Source: Vicia villosa
Lineage: Eukaryota; Streptophyta; Magnoliopsida; Fabales; Fabaceae
Reading direction: 5' to 3'
Assembly (NCBI RefSeq): GCF_029867415.1
Contig: NW_026705460.1
Coordinates: 372,001 to 436,000, forward strand
Length of the DNA: 64,000 nt
Shown here: piece by piece, positions 33,541 to 44,755 of the stretch
How positions within the stretch are numbered: the stretch's first letter is position 1
How the letters are laid out: the number at the start of each line of letters is the position of its first letter
Made by a program: the position numbers and the translations under genes
Notes under the pieces: generated by a model
Told to the model about the DNA's origin: nothing
Database searches by the model: none
What the model saw: only the letters and a program-made list of their open reading frames with translations

Positions 33541-34209
33541 TTTAAAAAACAAAATGTTTTCAAAAGGGGTTACCTTAGAGTTTAGATCACTTCGATGTTT
33601 TCAATTGCTTGTCTTGATTGTTCTACCTTTCAAAGGTTTGTTTGGGTATTTACTTGTGTGAAAGATTCTAACCCGAATCTCGAGATACCTTAAGTATGTG
33701 ACAATAGACCAAGGAAACTGTACGGCATGTACCGATACGGTTGATCCGGTAGTCACCGTTAGTGCGACACTTTGGTATGTACTGATATCCCTTGAAAACG
33801 ATCAAGGAGTATGTTAGGCTTCCGAAATGTCATTAAACACTAATTTGTCTTAGAACCTTTAGTTGAACTTGACTTGTGGCCTATTAAGTGACTAGCTTTG
33901 AAATTGATCGAAGTTAGTTATCCTCGAGGAATGTTTTGATCGGCCGTCCGAGCGCCGTATTGAGATGTTGTCTCCAAGGATCATAGAACCCGAATACTAT
34001 TTTAAGACAGGTTTAAACCAACTCAACTTCAGTGGGGAGAGTATCACCTATCAACCTCATGCAAGCCTTTAAACCTAAGGCTATTGTTTTATTTGTTTGT
34101 GTGTGCCACATGTTTGACATCATGACATCATAAGCATCATAAACATATCATTTTCTCACTAATCATTTCAAGGATCGAAGAGTTTACCTTTGTTCTGTTG
34201 TTACTGGTA
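33541..34209 (+). other. Ogre 5' untranslated leader
   Basis: Between the primer site and ORF1. No ORF of note. It is expected to contain packaging or splice signals in Ogre elements, but none can be pinned down by eye. Confidence 0.6.
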
Positions 34210-35553
34210 ATGGCTCCCGCTACCAGAGATTATATCCGGATCAACATCTCAACAATACCATCTGAACTTAAGGACTTAATATCAGAATTTCCCAGAAGTG
34301 CTCAATTCACCTAAAAGCACGGTCACCTACTCCATTTGGTTACCTCAAAATTTGAAGAAGACATGATACGAGTCCTGTTCCAATTCTTTGATCCCGAACA
34401 TCATTGTTTTACATTTCCTGATTACCAGCTAGTACCCACCTTGGAAGAGTTCTCTGAACTGATTGGGTTACCTGTTCGAGATCAATTACCTTTCACTGGT
34501 TTAGAAAAGATTCCAAAACCTGAAATAATTGCTGCTGCCTTACATTTACGAAAGTCAGAAATCGAGTCCAATTGGGAAACAAAGAGTGGAGTCAAAAGTT
34601 TGCTTGCTAAGTTCTTAATGGAAAAGGCTCGATTACTACTAAAAAACAGAAGTTACTAAGCTTTTGAAGAAGTTGTGGCTCTTTTGATTTATAGGTTAGT
34701 TTTATTCCCTAATCCCGACCAATTCATAAGTGTACACGTTATCAACATTTTCTTAACCCGCAATCCGGTACCTACCTTGCTGGGAGACATACTACATTCT
34801 TTACACACTCGTACTATGAAGAAACGAGGAACTCTTATGTGCTGTGTACAACTACTGGCTAGATGGTTTACGTTACACCTTCCCCGATCAGTGTTGAGAA
34901 ACGAACAAAGGATGCAGTGGTCTCGCAGGATTATGTCTTTGTCTCATTCAGATATCCGGTGGAACAACTTCTTTCAAAGAGACATCACTCTCATTGACCA
35001 TTGTGTGGAGTACCCTAATGTGCCACTCCTTGGCATCAGGGGAGGCATCACTTACAACCCCTATTTAGCTTTGCGCCAATTCGGATATGCACGAAGAAAC
35101 GGTCCTCATGACATGATTATCCGTGGCATTGTATTCGACTACGAAGATGATTCCCAAAGGTGTCGACGAAGGTTTATACATGCTTGGGGCAGTGTCTACA
35201 AAGTAGAAAGCAAGACTTTAGGACAATGGAACTCTATTCCCATGGAGCCTTACCTTAAATGGGTGCGAGCTCGTGCTCAGAAGTTCATCATGCCATATCC
35301 CGCTATTCTACCTGTGACTATTGAGCCAGAAGTCGAAGGGGACGAACCTCGAGTTATTCTACATCCAGACATGCCGACTGACCTGGAAGAGCTGCAAGAA
35401 TCTTGGGTTCAACTAAGAGAAGAAAGAGACACCTTAAAAGCACACTGTCAAGACTATGAGAGGAAAGTGTTGGAGCTCACCAGACAACTCCAGGAAGAAC
35501 AGCAGATCAACACGTTCTTGGGTGCAAAGAGAAAGCGTCCATGGGAGGCTTGA
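34210..35553 (+). pseudogene. ORF1: Ogre ORF1 (plant-mobile-domain-like), two nonsense codons
   Basis: A 448-codon frame from ATG 34210 (MAPATRDYIRINISTIPSEL) to TGA 35551-35553, with TAA at 34312-34314 and TAA at 34657-34659. The N-terminal half carries FEEDMIRVLFQFFDPEH, FTFPDYQLVPTLEEFSELIG and GLP, the pattern of the aminotransferase-like plant mobile domain that ORF1 of Ogre elements shares with plant host proteins. Then come RRIMSLSHSDIRWN, a His/Arg-rich middle part (YEDDSQRCRRRFIHAWGSV), and a C-terminal coiled coil about residues 385-440 (LEELQESWVQLREERDTLKA). The role of ORF1 is unknown. Both stops look like single-base changes in an otherwise well kept frame, so loss is recent. 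Confidence 0.85.
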
Positions 35554-35765
35554 GAAATCCTTTATTGTCTTTATTTTATTTTGTAAGCCCAAAAAGAGGC
35601 AAAGAAAAGAAAAAAGAAAAAAAAGAGACAAAAGAAAAGAAAAAAGAAATAAATTGTCTGACTAATAAATGTTTGTTTCTCCTTTGTTTAAACAAATTTA
35701 AATTCTAAGATCCTTGAAAACATTGCATATACATTTCATTCATAAACATTGCGTAACAGGTTCAC

Positions 35766-38700
35766 ATGACAGGTTTCTCATCTCCTCGCTGTTTATTTCA
35801 GTTAGAAGGGATGGATTCCGAAACAAGCATTAAGAATCTCGAAGCACAGAACGCCCAAGTTCAGATAGCAATTCTGGAGCTAGCAAAGGGGCAACAAGAA
35901 CTAAAAGCCCTGATGATCAAGAAGAAAAAGAAGCCCAAAGGATCTGTAGGCTTAAGTCACCTTGCGAGGAAAGTCAAAATCCCTGTCAGGAGGTCCAAAA
36001 AGGTGTCGATCCCTGAAATAGTCGGTGAAGGTGATCAAGAAGACAACCACAGCAACCAGGGTTCTGCCAAACACTCCCTCTCTTCAAACGAAGAAGATTA
36101 TCATTCCGAAGACGAACAGGGTGATAACAAATACCAGCAGTTGGAAGAACGCATGAAAGCTATGGAGATACAAAAAATACCTGGTTTAGACTTCAATGAT
36201 CTTGGACTAGTCTCAGATATTGTTATCCCTCCAAAGTTCAAAGTTCCTATCTTTGCAAAGTATGATGGAGTCTCTTGCCCAAAGCTGCATCTAAGGTCCT
36301 ATGTGAGGAAGATACTACCTCATACGGCAGATAAAAAATTGTGCATTCATTTATTCCAGGAAAGTTTGTCAGGTACACAACTCGAGTGGTACTACCAACT
36401 GGAAAGCGCAAAAGTTCACACCTGGGAAGATTTGGCTGCTGCCTTCTACAAACAGTATCAATACAACGCTGACCTTGCACCAACCCGTACTCAATTACGG
36501 GGCATAACTATGGCACCAAAAGAAAGTTTCAAAGGGTATGCACAAAAGTGGAGAGATCTAGCTGGAAGGGTTCAACCACCCTTATCTGATCGCGAGCTGG
36601 TCGACATGTTCATGGGTACTTTAACTGGCCCTTTCTACAGTCATTTGCTGGGAAGCTCGTCGTCAGGTTTCACTGACCTGATATTAACTGGAGAGCGTGT
36701 CGAAAGCGGTATTCAAAGTGGAAAAATTCAAATAGGCTCCTCCTCTGGTACTACAAAGAGGCCCATCAGTGGGAGAAATGAAGTCAATACAATGCATAGT
36801 CAGAAAAGTCGCAAAAGTGAACATCACCAATCTGTAGGGGCTGTTCTGATCTCTGCATCTGCACCTCAAAAAGATCAACCGCCGAAGTATACGTGTCGAC
36901 CAGATGAACCGAGAAGAAACTTCACCAGAATCAATATGCCAATCTCTCAAGCATTGCAGCACTTGTTAAAAGCAAATCTGATCACATTGAAAGACCATCC
37001 AAAGAATGTCAACACTTCCTCTCCGAGTTATCGCCCCGATGCAGCATGTGCATACCATTCTAACTGTCTAGGACATGACGCAGATCACTGTTGGGCCCTG
37101 AAAAATAAAATACAAGACATGATAGATGCTGGGGAAATTGAATTCGATCCTTTAGAGACTCCAAATGTCATCACTGCGCCTATGCCAAAGCACGACAAGA
37201 CCGTTAATGCTATCATAGACACTGTTTATATCTATGATGTGAGAGAATTGTCAACTCCGCTCCTTGAAGTCAAAAGAAAGCTAATACGAGCTGGTTTCTT
37301 TCTGGGTTGTGACCCTGATTGCTTTTATTGTGCACACCTACCCAATGGTTGTGAGAATTTGAAAATAGGAATTCAAAAGTGGATGGATCGTCGTATCATT
37401 ATGTTTGAGAGGCTCCCTTCTATGGACGATTTATGCGAAGTTTTTTCAAATGGGATGAGGATAGAGGACGTCTCAGTGGTTTCTAACATACCATTGAAAA
37501 TCCCTACCAAAGCTCCTTTCAAAATTTCTGCTACACCCAGAGTGGCATCGGTAATCATCACTAGTCCGGCTCCATTTCCATACTCCTCAGACAAAGCTGT
37601 CCCGTGGAATTATGACACTAATGTTTATGTCCATGGAGTTAAGCAAGACACCTTGACTGAAGAGGCCATGAATTTTACTACTCCAACTGTTGATAATATT
37701 GTGGGTACTAGTAACATTACGAGAAGTGGAAGGATCTTTTCACCAGAAATTTCTCCAAATGTTGCTACTAATCCAGTCCAGGTCCCAGTTCCTAATCAAG
37801 GTATCAACGCTCGAGGCAAAGAGCCACTAGTTGAACCAGTTCAAGTACCGGTGGAAATCACTGTTGAAGATCCGTCGAGGCAAGAAATGGAGGAAATATT
37901 GAAAATCATCTGCAAAAGTGATTACAATATTGTCGAACAACTGGGGCACACTGCTTCAAAGATTTCAATGCTGTCTCTGCGAAAGTATTCCGAAGCTCAT
38001 ACCAAGGCCCTGATGAAGTTCCTGAAAGCTGCACATGTACCACAGGAGATTTCAGTCGATCAATTTGAAAATTGTGTTGCCAGTCTAACAGTGAATAAAG
38101 GTCTCGGTTTCTCTGATGTTGATTTAACCCCTGCTGGGAAAAATCACAATAAATCCTTGCACATCTCTATTGAATGTAACAACACCACTTTGTCTCATGT
38201 GCTGGTAGACAACGGTTCCTCTTTGAACGTATTACCAAAAGTAGTACTGGAAAAACTTGATTTCGAAGGAGTTGTGTTACAACCAAGCGATGTTGTGGTA
38301 AGAGCCTTCGACGGGTCAACAAGAACAGTGTACGGAGAAGTTAAGCTCCCAATCAGAGTGGGCTCTCAGATATTTGATTCTACCTTTTACGTGATGGAAA
38401 TTCATCCAGCATACTCCTGTTTACTAGGACGCCCTTGGATACATGGGGCAAGTGCTGTAACTTCTACCCTGCATCAGAAGTTAAAATATCCAGTAAAAGG
38501 CAAGGTCGTCACAGTTTATGGCGAAGAAGAATATATGGTTAGCCACCTGAGTAACTCCAAGTATGTTGAGATGGATGGTGAATTCATCAAAACCCCCTGC
38601 CAATCTTTTGAGGTGGTCCTTCCAGATGTCTCTACTGCCAAACATATTTTTGCTACTCCTGCTACAAAAATAACTATGGCTTCTCTCAAAGATGCTAAAG

Positions 38701-39581
38701 CTGTGATCGAAGAAGGTGGTTGCACAGTATGGGGACAACTCCTTGATGTGCCTTACAAGTTCGATAAGCTAGGTCTGGGCTATGCTAATGGAACTCAAAA
38801 GAACGATCTAAGTCCTCGTTCTGGAGGATTAATGTCACATTTCATCAGCCAAGGAGTAAATGCTATTGAAGATGAAGTTCCACCTGTTTCCATGGAAGTT
38901 TGGGATACTTTGGGAGAACCAAGCGGCAGGTATGATTTTCTAGTAAAGTACACTGCTCCTCAGAGTTCTTTTATTTCCATTGAAGACATCGTCCCAACTG
39001 GATGGGATGATCAGTTTGAAGATTGCAAAAGTTTCACAAGTTCCATTACTGAGCAATACCAAAGTCCACCTAGTCCAAAAGAAGTCTGGGATACACTGGG
39101 AGAACCAAGTGGTAAATATGACTTTATGGTGAAGTATTTCGCTCCCCTGAGCTCGCAAGTCGCTATTGAAGACATCACCCCAACTGGATGGGACAACCAT
39201 TTCGAAGAGAATATGACACTCACAAGCCCTGTCGCTCCTGAAAAAGTTTGGGAAACACCAAATAACGAGAATGATTTCCTGATGCAGTACACTGCTCCCC
39301 AGAATGCACAAGTCTCCCTCAAAGACATCATTCCAACTGGATGGGACGATCTTATCGGGTATCTCGCTCAGCCAACAGAGGTATCTCAGCCTAGGCTCTC
39401 GTATCCAGCAGAGTATCTTGCTCATCCTGAAGGATCAACAACTCATTTCACCACCAAAGAAGTCAATGTTGTGGAAGACGAAGAAGACAACTACAACTGG
39501 AGCAGCTGGATATTCCCTACTCACAATAATGGTTTGAACAACTGGGAAGCCGAAGATGTTATCTCCTTTGATCAGGAGTAA
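35766..39581 (+). CDS. gag-pro: Ogre Gag-protease polyprotein
   Basis: An open frame of 1271 codons. The likely start is Met16 at 35811 (MDSETSIKNLEAQNAQVQIA), opening a coiled coil. The capsid-like part spans about residues 150-310 (KFKVPIFAKYDGVSCPKLHL, WYYQLESAKVHTWEDLA, MFMGTLTGPFYSHLLGSSSS). A single zinc-binding motif lies near 420-440 (CAYHSNCLGHDADHCWALKN). The aspartic protease lies near 805-905 with VLVDNGSSLNVLPK (DNGS variant of DTG) and SCLLGRPWIHGA. The C-terminus has three imperfect repeats (about 1044-1197). It is unbroken, unlike ORF1 and pol. The stop at 39579-39581 precedes an intron-like gap. In Ogre elements splicing fuses this ORF to pol. Confidence 0.92.
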   Translation: MTGFSSPRCLFQLEGMDSETSIKNLEAQNAQVQIAILELAKGQQELKALMIKKKKKPKGSVGLSHLARKVKIPVRRSKKVSIPEIVGEGDQEDNHSNQGSAKHSLSSNEEDYHSEDEQGDNKYQQLEERMKAMEIQKIPGLDFNDLGLVSDIVIPPKFKVPIFAKYDGVSCPKLHLRSYVRKILPHTADKKLCIHLFQESLSGTQLEWYYQLESAKVHTWEDLAAAFYKQYQYNADLAPTRTQLRGITMAPKESFKGYAQKWRDLAGRVQPPLSDRELVDMFMGTLTGPFYSHLLGSSSSGFTDLILTGERVESGIQSGKIQIGSSSGTTKRPISGRNEVNTMHSQKSRKSEHHQSVGAVLISASAPQKDQPPKYTCRPDEPRRNFTRINMPISQALQHLLKANLITLKDHPKNVNTSSPSYRPDAACAYHSNCLGHDADHCWALKNKIQDMIDAGEIEFDPLETPNVITAPMPKHDKTVNAIIDTVYIYDVRELSTPLLEVKRKLIRAGFFLGCDPDCFYCAHLPNGCENLKIGIQKWMDRRIIMFERLPSMDDLCEVFSNGMRIEDVSVVSNIPLKIPTKAPFKISATPRVASVIITSPAPFPYSSDKAVPWNYDTNVYVHGVKQDTLTEEAMNFTTPTVDNIVGTSNITRSGRIFSPEISPNVATNPVQVPVPNQGINARGKEPLVEPVQVPVEITVEDPSRQEMEEILKIICKSDYNIVEQLGHTASKISMLSLRKYSEAHTKALMKFLKAAHVPQEISVDQFENCVASLTVNKGLGFSDVDLTPAGKNHNKSLHISIECNNTTLSHVLVDNGSSLNVLPKVVLEKLDFEGVVLQPSDVVVRAFDGSTRTVYGEVKLPIRVGSQIFDSTFYVMEIHPAYSCLLGRPWIHGASAVTSTLHQKLKYPVKGKVVTVYGEEEYMVSHLSNSKYVEMDGEFIKTPCQSFEVVLPDVSTAKHIFATPATKITMASLKDAKAVIEEGGCTVWGQLLDVPYKFDKLGLGYANGTQKNDLSPRSGGLMSHFISQGVNAIEDEVPPVSMEVWDTLGEPSGRYDFLVKYTAPQSSFISIEDIVPTGWDDQFEDCKSFTSSITEQYQSPPSPKEVWDTLGEPSGKYDFMVKYFAPLSSQVAIEDITPTGWDNHFEENMTLTSPVAPEKVWETPNNENDFLMQYTAPQNAQVSLKDIIPTGWDDLIGYLAQPTEVSQPRLSYPAEYLAHPEGSTTHFTTKEVNVVEDEEDNYNWSSWIFPTHNNGLNNWEAEDVISFDQE

Positions 39582-39827
39582 ATGCAATTTCCTGTTTACA
39601 TGTTCAAAGATAAAAATGGTTCCTGTACTATCGAACCATGAACTTAAAAGCCATGTGCCTTGCCCGAAGCACGCTGATCCTTTTTATAAGGGTTTGTCAT
39701 ATCATGATCATATGTTCATTCAATAAAATCATGGGACGTTTGCATATTCAAATTTTGTGATCCTTTTTGTTTCTTTCTTTATTCATGTAGCTATGTGTTC
39801 TTACACACACCCACATAATAAATGCAG
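39582..39827 (+). other. Candidate intron between Ogre protease and RT ORFs
   Basis: Short AT-rich gap between the gag-pro stop and the pol frame. Two acceptor-like ends are visible: a pyrimidine-rich TTCTTTCTTTATTCATGTAG ending 39790 and AATAAATGCAG ending 39827. The donor cannot be fixed by eye and may lie inside gag-pro. A spliced intron here is an established Ogre feature. Confidence 0.5.
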
Positions 39828-42800
39828 ATTCACATTCACTCTGGATCCTGTTGATAACGATTCTGCTATTGCCAATCATGACTTTGAAAATCCGATCTAC
39901 CAAACTGAGGACGAAAGTGAGGAAGATTGTGAAGTACCTAGGGAACTTGCAAGGCTATTAGAACAAGAAGAAAAGACTATATAGCCGCATGAAAAGCCAA
40001 TTGAAGTTATCAACCAGGGCAGTGACGAAGAAAAGAAAGAAGTCAAGACAGGGGCTGATCTAGAAGACAGTGTCAAGCAAAGACTGATTCAAATGTTACA
40101 AGACTACCTTGAAATATTCGCTTGGTCCTATGAAGATATGCCTGGCCTTGACACGGATATTGTGGTTCATCGTCTGCCGATCAAAGAAGGTAGCACTCCA
40201 GTTAAGCAGAAGCTGCGGTGGAGTAGGCCCGATATGTCCAAGAAGATTAAAGACGAGGTTGAGAAACAATTCAACGTTGGCTTTCTAAAAGTTGTAAGTT
40301 ATCCTCCATGGATAGCTAACATCGTGCCTGTGCCTAAAAAAGACGGGAAAGTCAGAATGTGTGTAGACTACAGAGATCTGAATCGAGCAAGCCCCAAAGA
40401 TGATTTCCCTTTACCTCACATCGATGTACTGGTTGACAATACTGCACAATGCAAGGTATTCTCCTTTATGGATGGATTCTCAGGATACAATCAAATCAAG
40501 ATGGCGCCCGAAGACATGGAAAAAATAACCTTCACAACACCCTGGGGAACCTTTTGTTACAAAGTAATGCCCTTTGGTTTAAAGAACGCAGGAGCAACAT
40601 ATCAACGTGCAATGGTAGCTCTGTTCCATGATATGATTCATCAAGAAATAGAGGTTTATGTCGATGATATGATTGCAAAGTCCAACACCGAAGAAGAACA
40701 TCTGGGTCATCTACACAAGCTGTTTGACAAACTCAAGAAGTACAGGTTGCGACTGAATCCGAACAAGTGTACCTTTGGAGTAAGATCCGGTAAACTCTTA
40801 GGTTTTATCGTCAGCAGCAAGGGTATTAAAGTTGATCCTGCCAAAGTCAAAGCCATTCAAGAAATGCCCATACCCCGTACCGAGAAACAAGTCAGAGGAT
40901 TCTTGGGACGTCTGAACTACATAGCCAGATTTATTTCCCATATGACTACTACTTGTGTGCCAATCTTCAAATTGTTGAAGAAAGATCCAGTGGAAAGATG
41001 GAACGACAAAAGCCAATTATCCTTTGATAAGATCAAAGAATATCTTCAAAAACCACCAATCTTGTTACCACCAGTGGAAGAAAGACCTCTGATAATGTAC
41101 CTAACAGTGTTAGAAGATTCAATGGGGTGTGTATTGGGGCAACATGATGAGTCTGGCCGAAAAGAGCATGCAATCTACTATCTTAGCAAAAAGTTTACCG
41201 ATTGTGAAACAAGATACTCACTGCTCGAGAAAACTTGCTGTGCCTTAGCATGGGCGGCTCGCCGACTAAGACAGTATATGCTAAACCATACCACTTTCCT
41301 GATCTCCAAAATGGATCCTATCAAATATGTGTCCGAAAAACCTGCTCTCTCTGGAAGAATAGCAAGATGGCAAATGATCTTAACAGAGTATGACATCCAG
41401 TATACTTCACAAAAAGCAATCAAAGGAAGTGTGGTAGCTGATCATCGGGATCATCAAGCAGTGGATGATTATCAAGCGTTGAACTTTGACTTCCCAGATG
41501 AAGACATTATGCTAGTAACTGACTACGAACAACCAGGACCGGAGGAAGGACCCGAGCCGGGATCCCGATGGACTATGGTTTTTGATGGAGCCTCTAATGC
41601 GCTTGGCAATGGCATCGGAGCTGTGATTATTTCTCCTACAGGAGGACATACACCATTCACTTCCAGATTATATTTCAACTGCACTAACAATATAGCCGAG
41701 TATGAAGCATGTATTCTGGGTCTTAAAGCTGCAATCGATCTAAGAATCAAGTTCCTGGAGGTCTATGGAGACTCGGCCCTTGTAATTTATCAAGTCAAAG
41801 AGGAATGGGACACGAAGCACCCGAATCTAATTCCATACAAAGAGTATGTGCTGAGTTTGATTCCTTATTTTGAAGAAATCACTTTTGAACATATCCCGCG
41901 CAAAGAAAATCAACTAGCTGATGCTTTAGCTACCATGTCATTTATGTTCAAAGTCAGGTGGGACAATGAGGCGCCAATGATCACCATTTACAGACAGGAT
42001 GAACCAGCCTATTGCAATGAGATTGATACCGAAGGAATGGAAGAAAAACCATGGTTCCCTGAAGTAAAAAGATATCTCGAAGTCCAAGAATACCCTGAAG
42101 GGGCATCCATAAACGATAGAAAGTTTCTAAGAAGATTTGCCGCCAAATTCTTTCTAAGTAATGGAATCTTGTACAAACGAAACCATGACTCGACTTTGCT
42201 TCGTTGTGTGAACAAGAAGGAAGCAGAACAGATTATGGAAGACATATACGATGGTGCTTTTGGTACTCATTCAAGTGGACATACAATGGCTAAAAAGATT
42301 CAAAGAGCAGGTTATTACTGGTCTACCATGGAGACAGACTGCAATCATCACTCCAGAACTTGTCACAAATGCCAGATATATGCCGACAAAGTACATGTAC
42401 CTCCAGTCCCATTAAATGTTCTGATGGCTCCTTGGCCTTTTGCAATGTGGGGTATTGATATGATTAGAGAAATCAAGCCTACTGCTTCCAACGGACATCG
42501 CTTTATCCTAGTCGCTATTGATTACTTCACAAAGTGGGTAGAAGCTGCCAACAAGAACATCAAGAAGATCATCCAGAAAATGACGGTAACCTACAAAGAT
42601 TGGCATGAGATGTTACCTTTTGCTCTTCATGGTTATCGCACATCAGCGCGTACTTCAACAGGGGCAACTCCATTCTCCTTAGTCTATGGTATGGAGGCAG
42701 TTCTTCCAATTGAAATTCAGATTCCTTCCCTAAGGATTATGAAAGAAGCCGATCTAGATGAAGAAGATTGGATTCAGACTCGGTTGGACCAGATAAACTT

Positions 42801-43092
42801 GATTGATGAGAAGAGGCTCGCAGCTATTTGTCATGGTCAGTTGTACCAGAAACGTATGATCAAAGCCTTCAACAAGAAAGTCAAAAGTCAGGCATATCAA
42901 ACCGGTGATTTGGTTGTCAAACGTATCATTTTACCACAAGGTGATCCCAGAGGCAAGTGGACTCCCACTTATGAGGCACCATTTGTAATCAAGAAGGTAT
43001 TCTCCAGCGGAGCCATGTTGCTTACCACTATGGACGGCGAGGATTTCCCACACCCTGTAAATGCGGATATAGTCAAAAAGTACTTCGCTTAA
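39828..43092 (+). pseudogene. pol: Ogre pol: RT, two RNase H domains, integrase with internal deletion
   Basis: The frame opens around 39757. It has a TAG at 39982-39984 and is open again through ATG 40093 to 43092. Residues counted from 40093: RT about 60-260 (VPVPKKDGKVRMCVDYRDLN, FSFMDGFSGYNQIKMAPEDM, catalytic YVDDMIAKS near 190). A first, eroded RNase H lies about 330-420. A second, archaeal-like RNase H lies about 490-615 (WTMVFDGASNALGNGIGAVI, NNIAEYEACILGLKAAIDLR, ENQLADALA), the dual arrangement known from the Tat lineage. The integrase zinc finger is near 735-770 and the first Asp in GIDMIREI near 792. An in-frame loss of the central core follows at the VEAAN junction (42535-42552), then the C-terminal integrase to stop. 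The second catalytic Asp is absent. Confidence 0.92.
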
Positions 43093-43105
43093 AGAAAAGC
43101 TCGCT

Positions 43106-43262
43106 AAGTTGAAAACCTGAAAGGGCGACTTAGGCAAAAATGAGCGTCTCGGTGGATTGAAAACCTGAAAGGGAGATCCAGGCAAAAGTTAGAGACTAAA
43201 AAATAATAATTATCCCGGTAGGCTGAAAACCTGAAAAGGCAGCCTAGGCAAAAGTTAGGGAA
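43106..43262 (+). repeat. Tandem repeat, three units, in the Ogre 3' region
   Basis: Three imperfect units built on (G)TTGAAAACCTGAAAGGG followed by AGGCAAAA(A/G)T at about 50-75 base spacing, starting just after the pol stop. Confidence 0.85.
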
Positions 43263-44410
43263 TAAAGCGTACGACTATGTCCCGTTTGGCTACCTACTCA
43301 CCTTCAAGGTTTAACACATCAAAGGCACCAATCAGTCCAATCACTTTCTTCCAACAAGTGAGGGATGAGATACTCGAAGACAGATTGGCAATAGCAGAGT
43401 TGAAACTTGACTGGATTGTTTTCACATAGCTATTTCCCTTTATAAGTACTTTTCAAAGTTTTATGACAATTTCCTACTACTAGGATTTTTGTCTCCTTGT
43501 ACTAATCCGCCTATTATGGCTCTCCTTCAAAATCAATATAGTTCATGCTCAAAATCAATGTTTTCACTTTTTTTGTTTTGAACATATAAACGTCCCAATG
43601 ATAATTTTGAATGAACATATGCATTTGAATATGACTGATGTTTATAAGAAAACAAGAATAGCATTCAGGTAATGTCCCAATCATCTGGACATCATCCTGA
43701 AACCAGTATCGGGAGAAAAGTTCCCCAACAGAGATACGTTTCTGGGCAAAATCATCAATGAGATTTTTCTCTCCAACAAAGTGATTCGAGAAACCTTATT
43801 CCCCAGCAGGGCTGTTCAAGATCACTATCCCCAGAAGGTTTGATCCTCCACACCAAGGCTTGGTCAAATAGTGCATCGGAGGATTACACATCTTTTTCAT
43901 TCCCACTCAAGATGCATCAAAATCAGAACTTTCAAATTACCTTTCATCCTCGAACGGTAGTCAAATATCCCTCAACAGAACACCCTGGTCCGTAAGGAAG
44001 TTCCCCAGCTGAGTGTACTCGAACAAGATAGCAAAGATATCAACAATCACAACGCCTTCGTTTCCAAAATAGCAAGCAGGGATTTATTTTCCCAAACAGA
44101 AGTTTGATACGCTCTAAATTGCATAAGTCATACATCATACGCATATTCATACATAGCATATAATGTTTCATGACAAACGCATACATAACATGCACGTTTC
44201 TCATTTAGTTTGAGAATCTCAATATATACATTACATGCATCATGACATTACATGTCACTAACTTGGTTTTTCAGGTAGCCGAATATACTCAGCAAGCTAT
44301 TCTCAATCACATGCAGTATTCTCCTGGATTTTATTCAGACAAACATTCCTCTCAGATATAATCAAGCCAAAGATTCATTCTGAAGAGATCTCTCTTTCCA
44401 AGTCACCTAT

Positions 44411-44755
44411 CAACTCAAAACAAGAAACACAGATCTAAGTCGATACCTTGGACGGTTCCTTAATGATCTACCTTCAGATCTAAGTCGATACCTTGGACGG
44501 TTCCTTAATGATCTATCTTCAGATCTAAGTCGATACCTTAAACAGTTCCTTAAAGCGATCAACCTTCAAAGATCCAAGGCGGATACCTCAGACGGTTCCA
44601 CAACGGTCAATCTTCAAGATCCAAAGCTGATACCTCAGACAGTTCCACATAGATCAACTTTCAAAATCTAAAGCGGAAAAACTATGGACAGTTCCGTAAC
44701 GATCAGCCTCCAAGACTTAAAGCGGTAACCTCGGACGGTTCCGAAAAGGTCAACG
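44411..44755 (+). repeat. Minisatellite of about seven units in the Ogre 3' region
   Basis: Imperfect units of about 50 bases with consensus elements AGATC(T/C)AA(G), GATACCT, GGACGGTTCC and GATCAACCTTC. The first two units are nearly identical and later ones diverge. This suggests recent unit duplication at the left edge. Confidence 0.88.

Noticed and set aside
38481..39425. Minus-strand ORFs up to 161 codons
   Set aside because: Antisense to the triple repeat of Ogre Gag-protease; open frame explained by the repeat.
43106..44755. CRISPR-like array
   Set aside because: Units are contiguous imperfect tandem repeats without unique spacers, in a eukaryotic retrotransposon.
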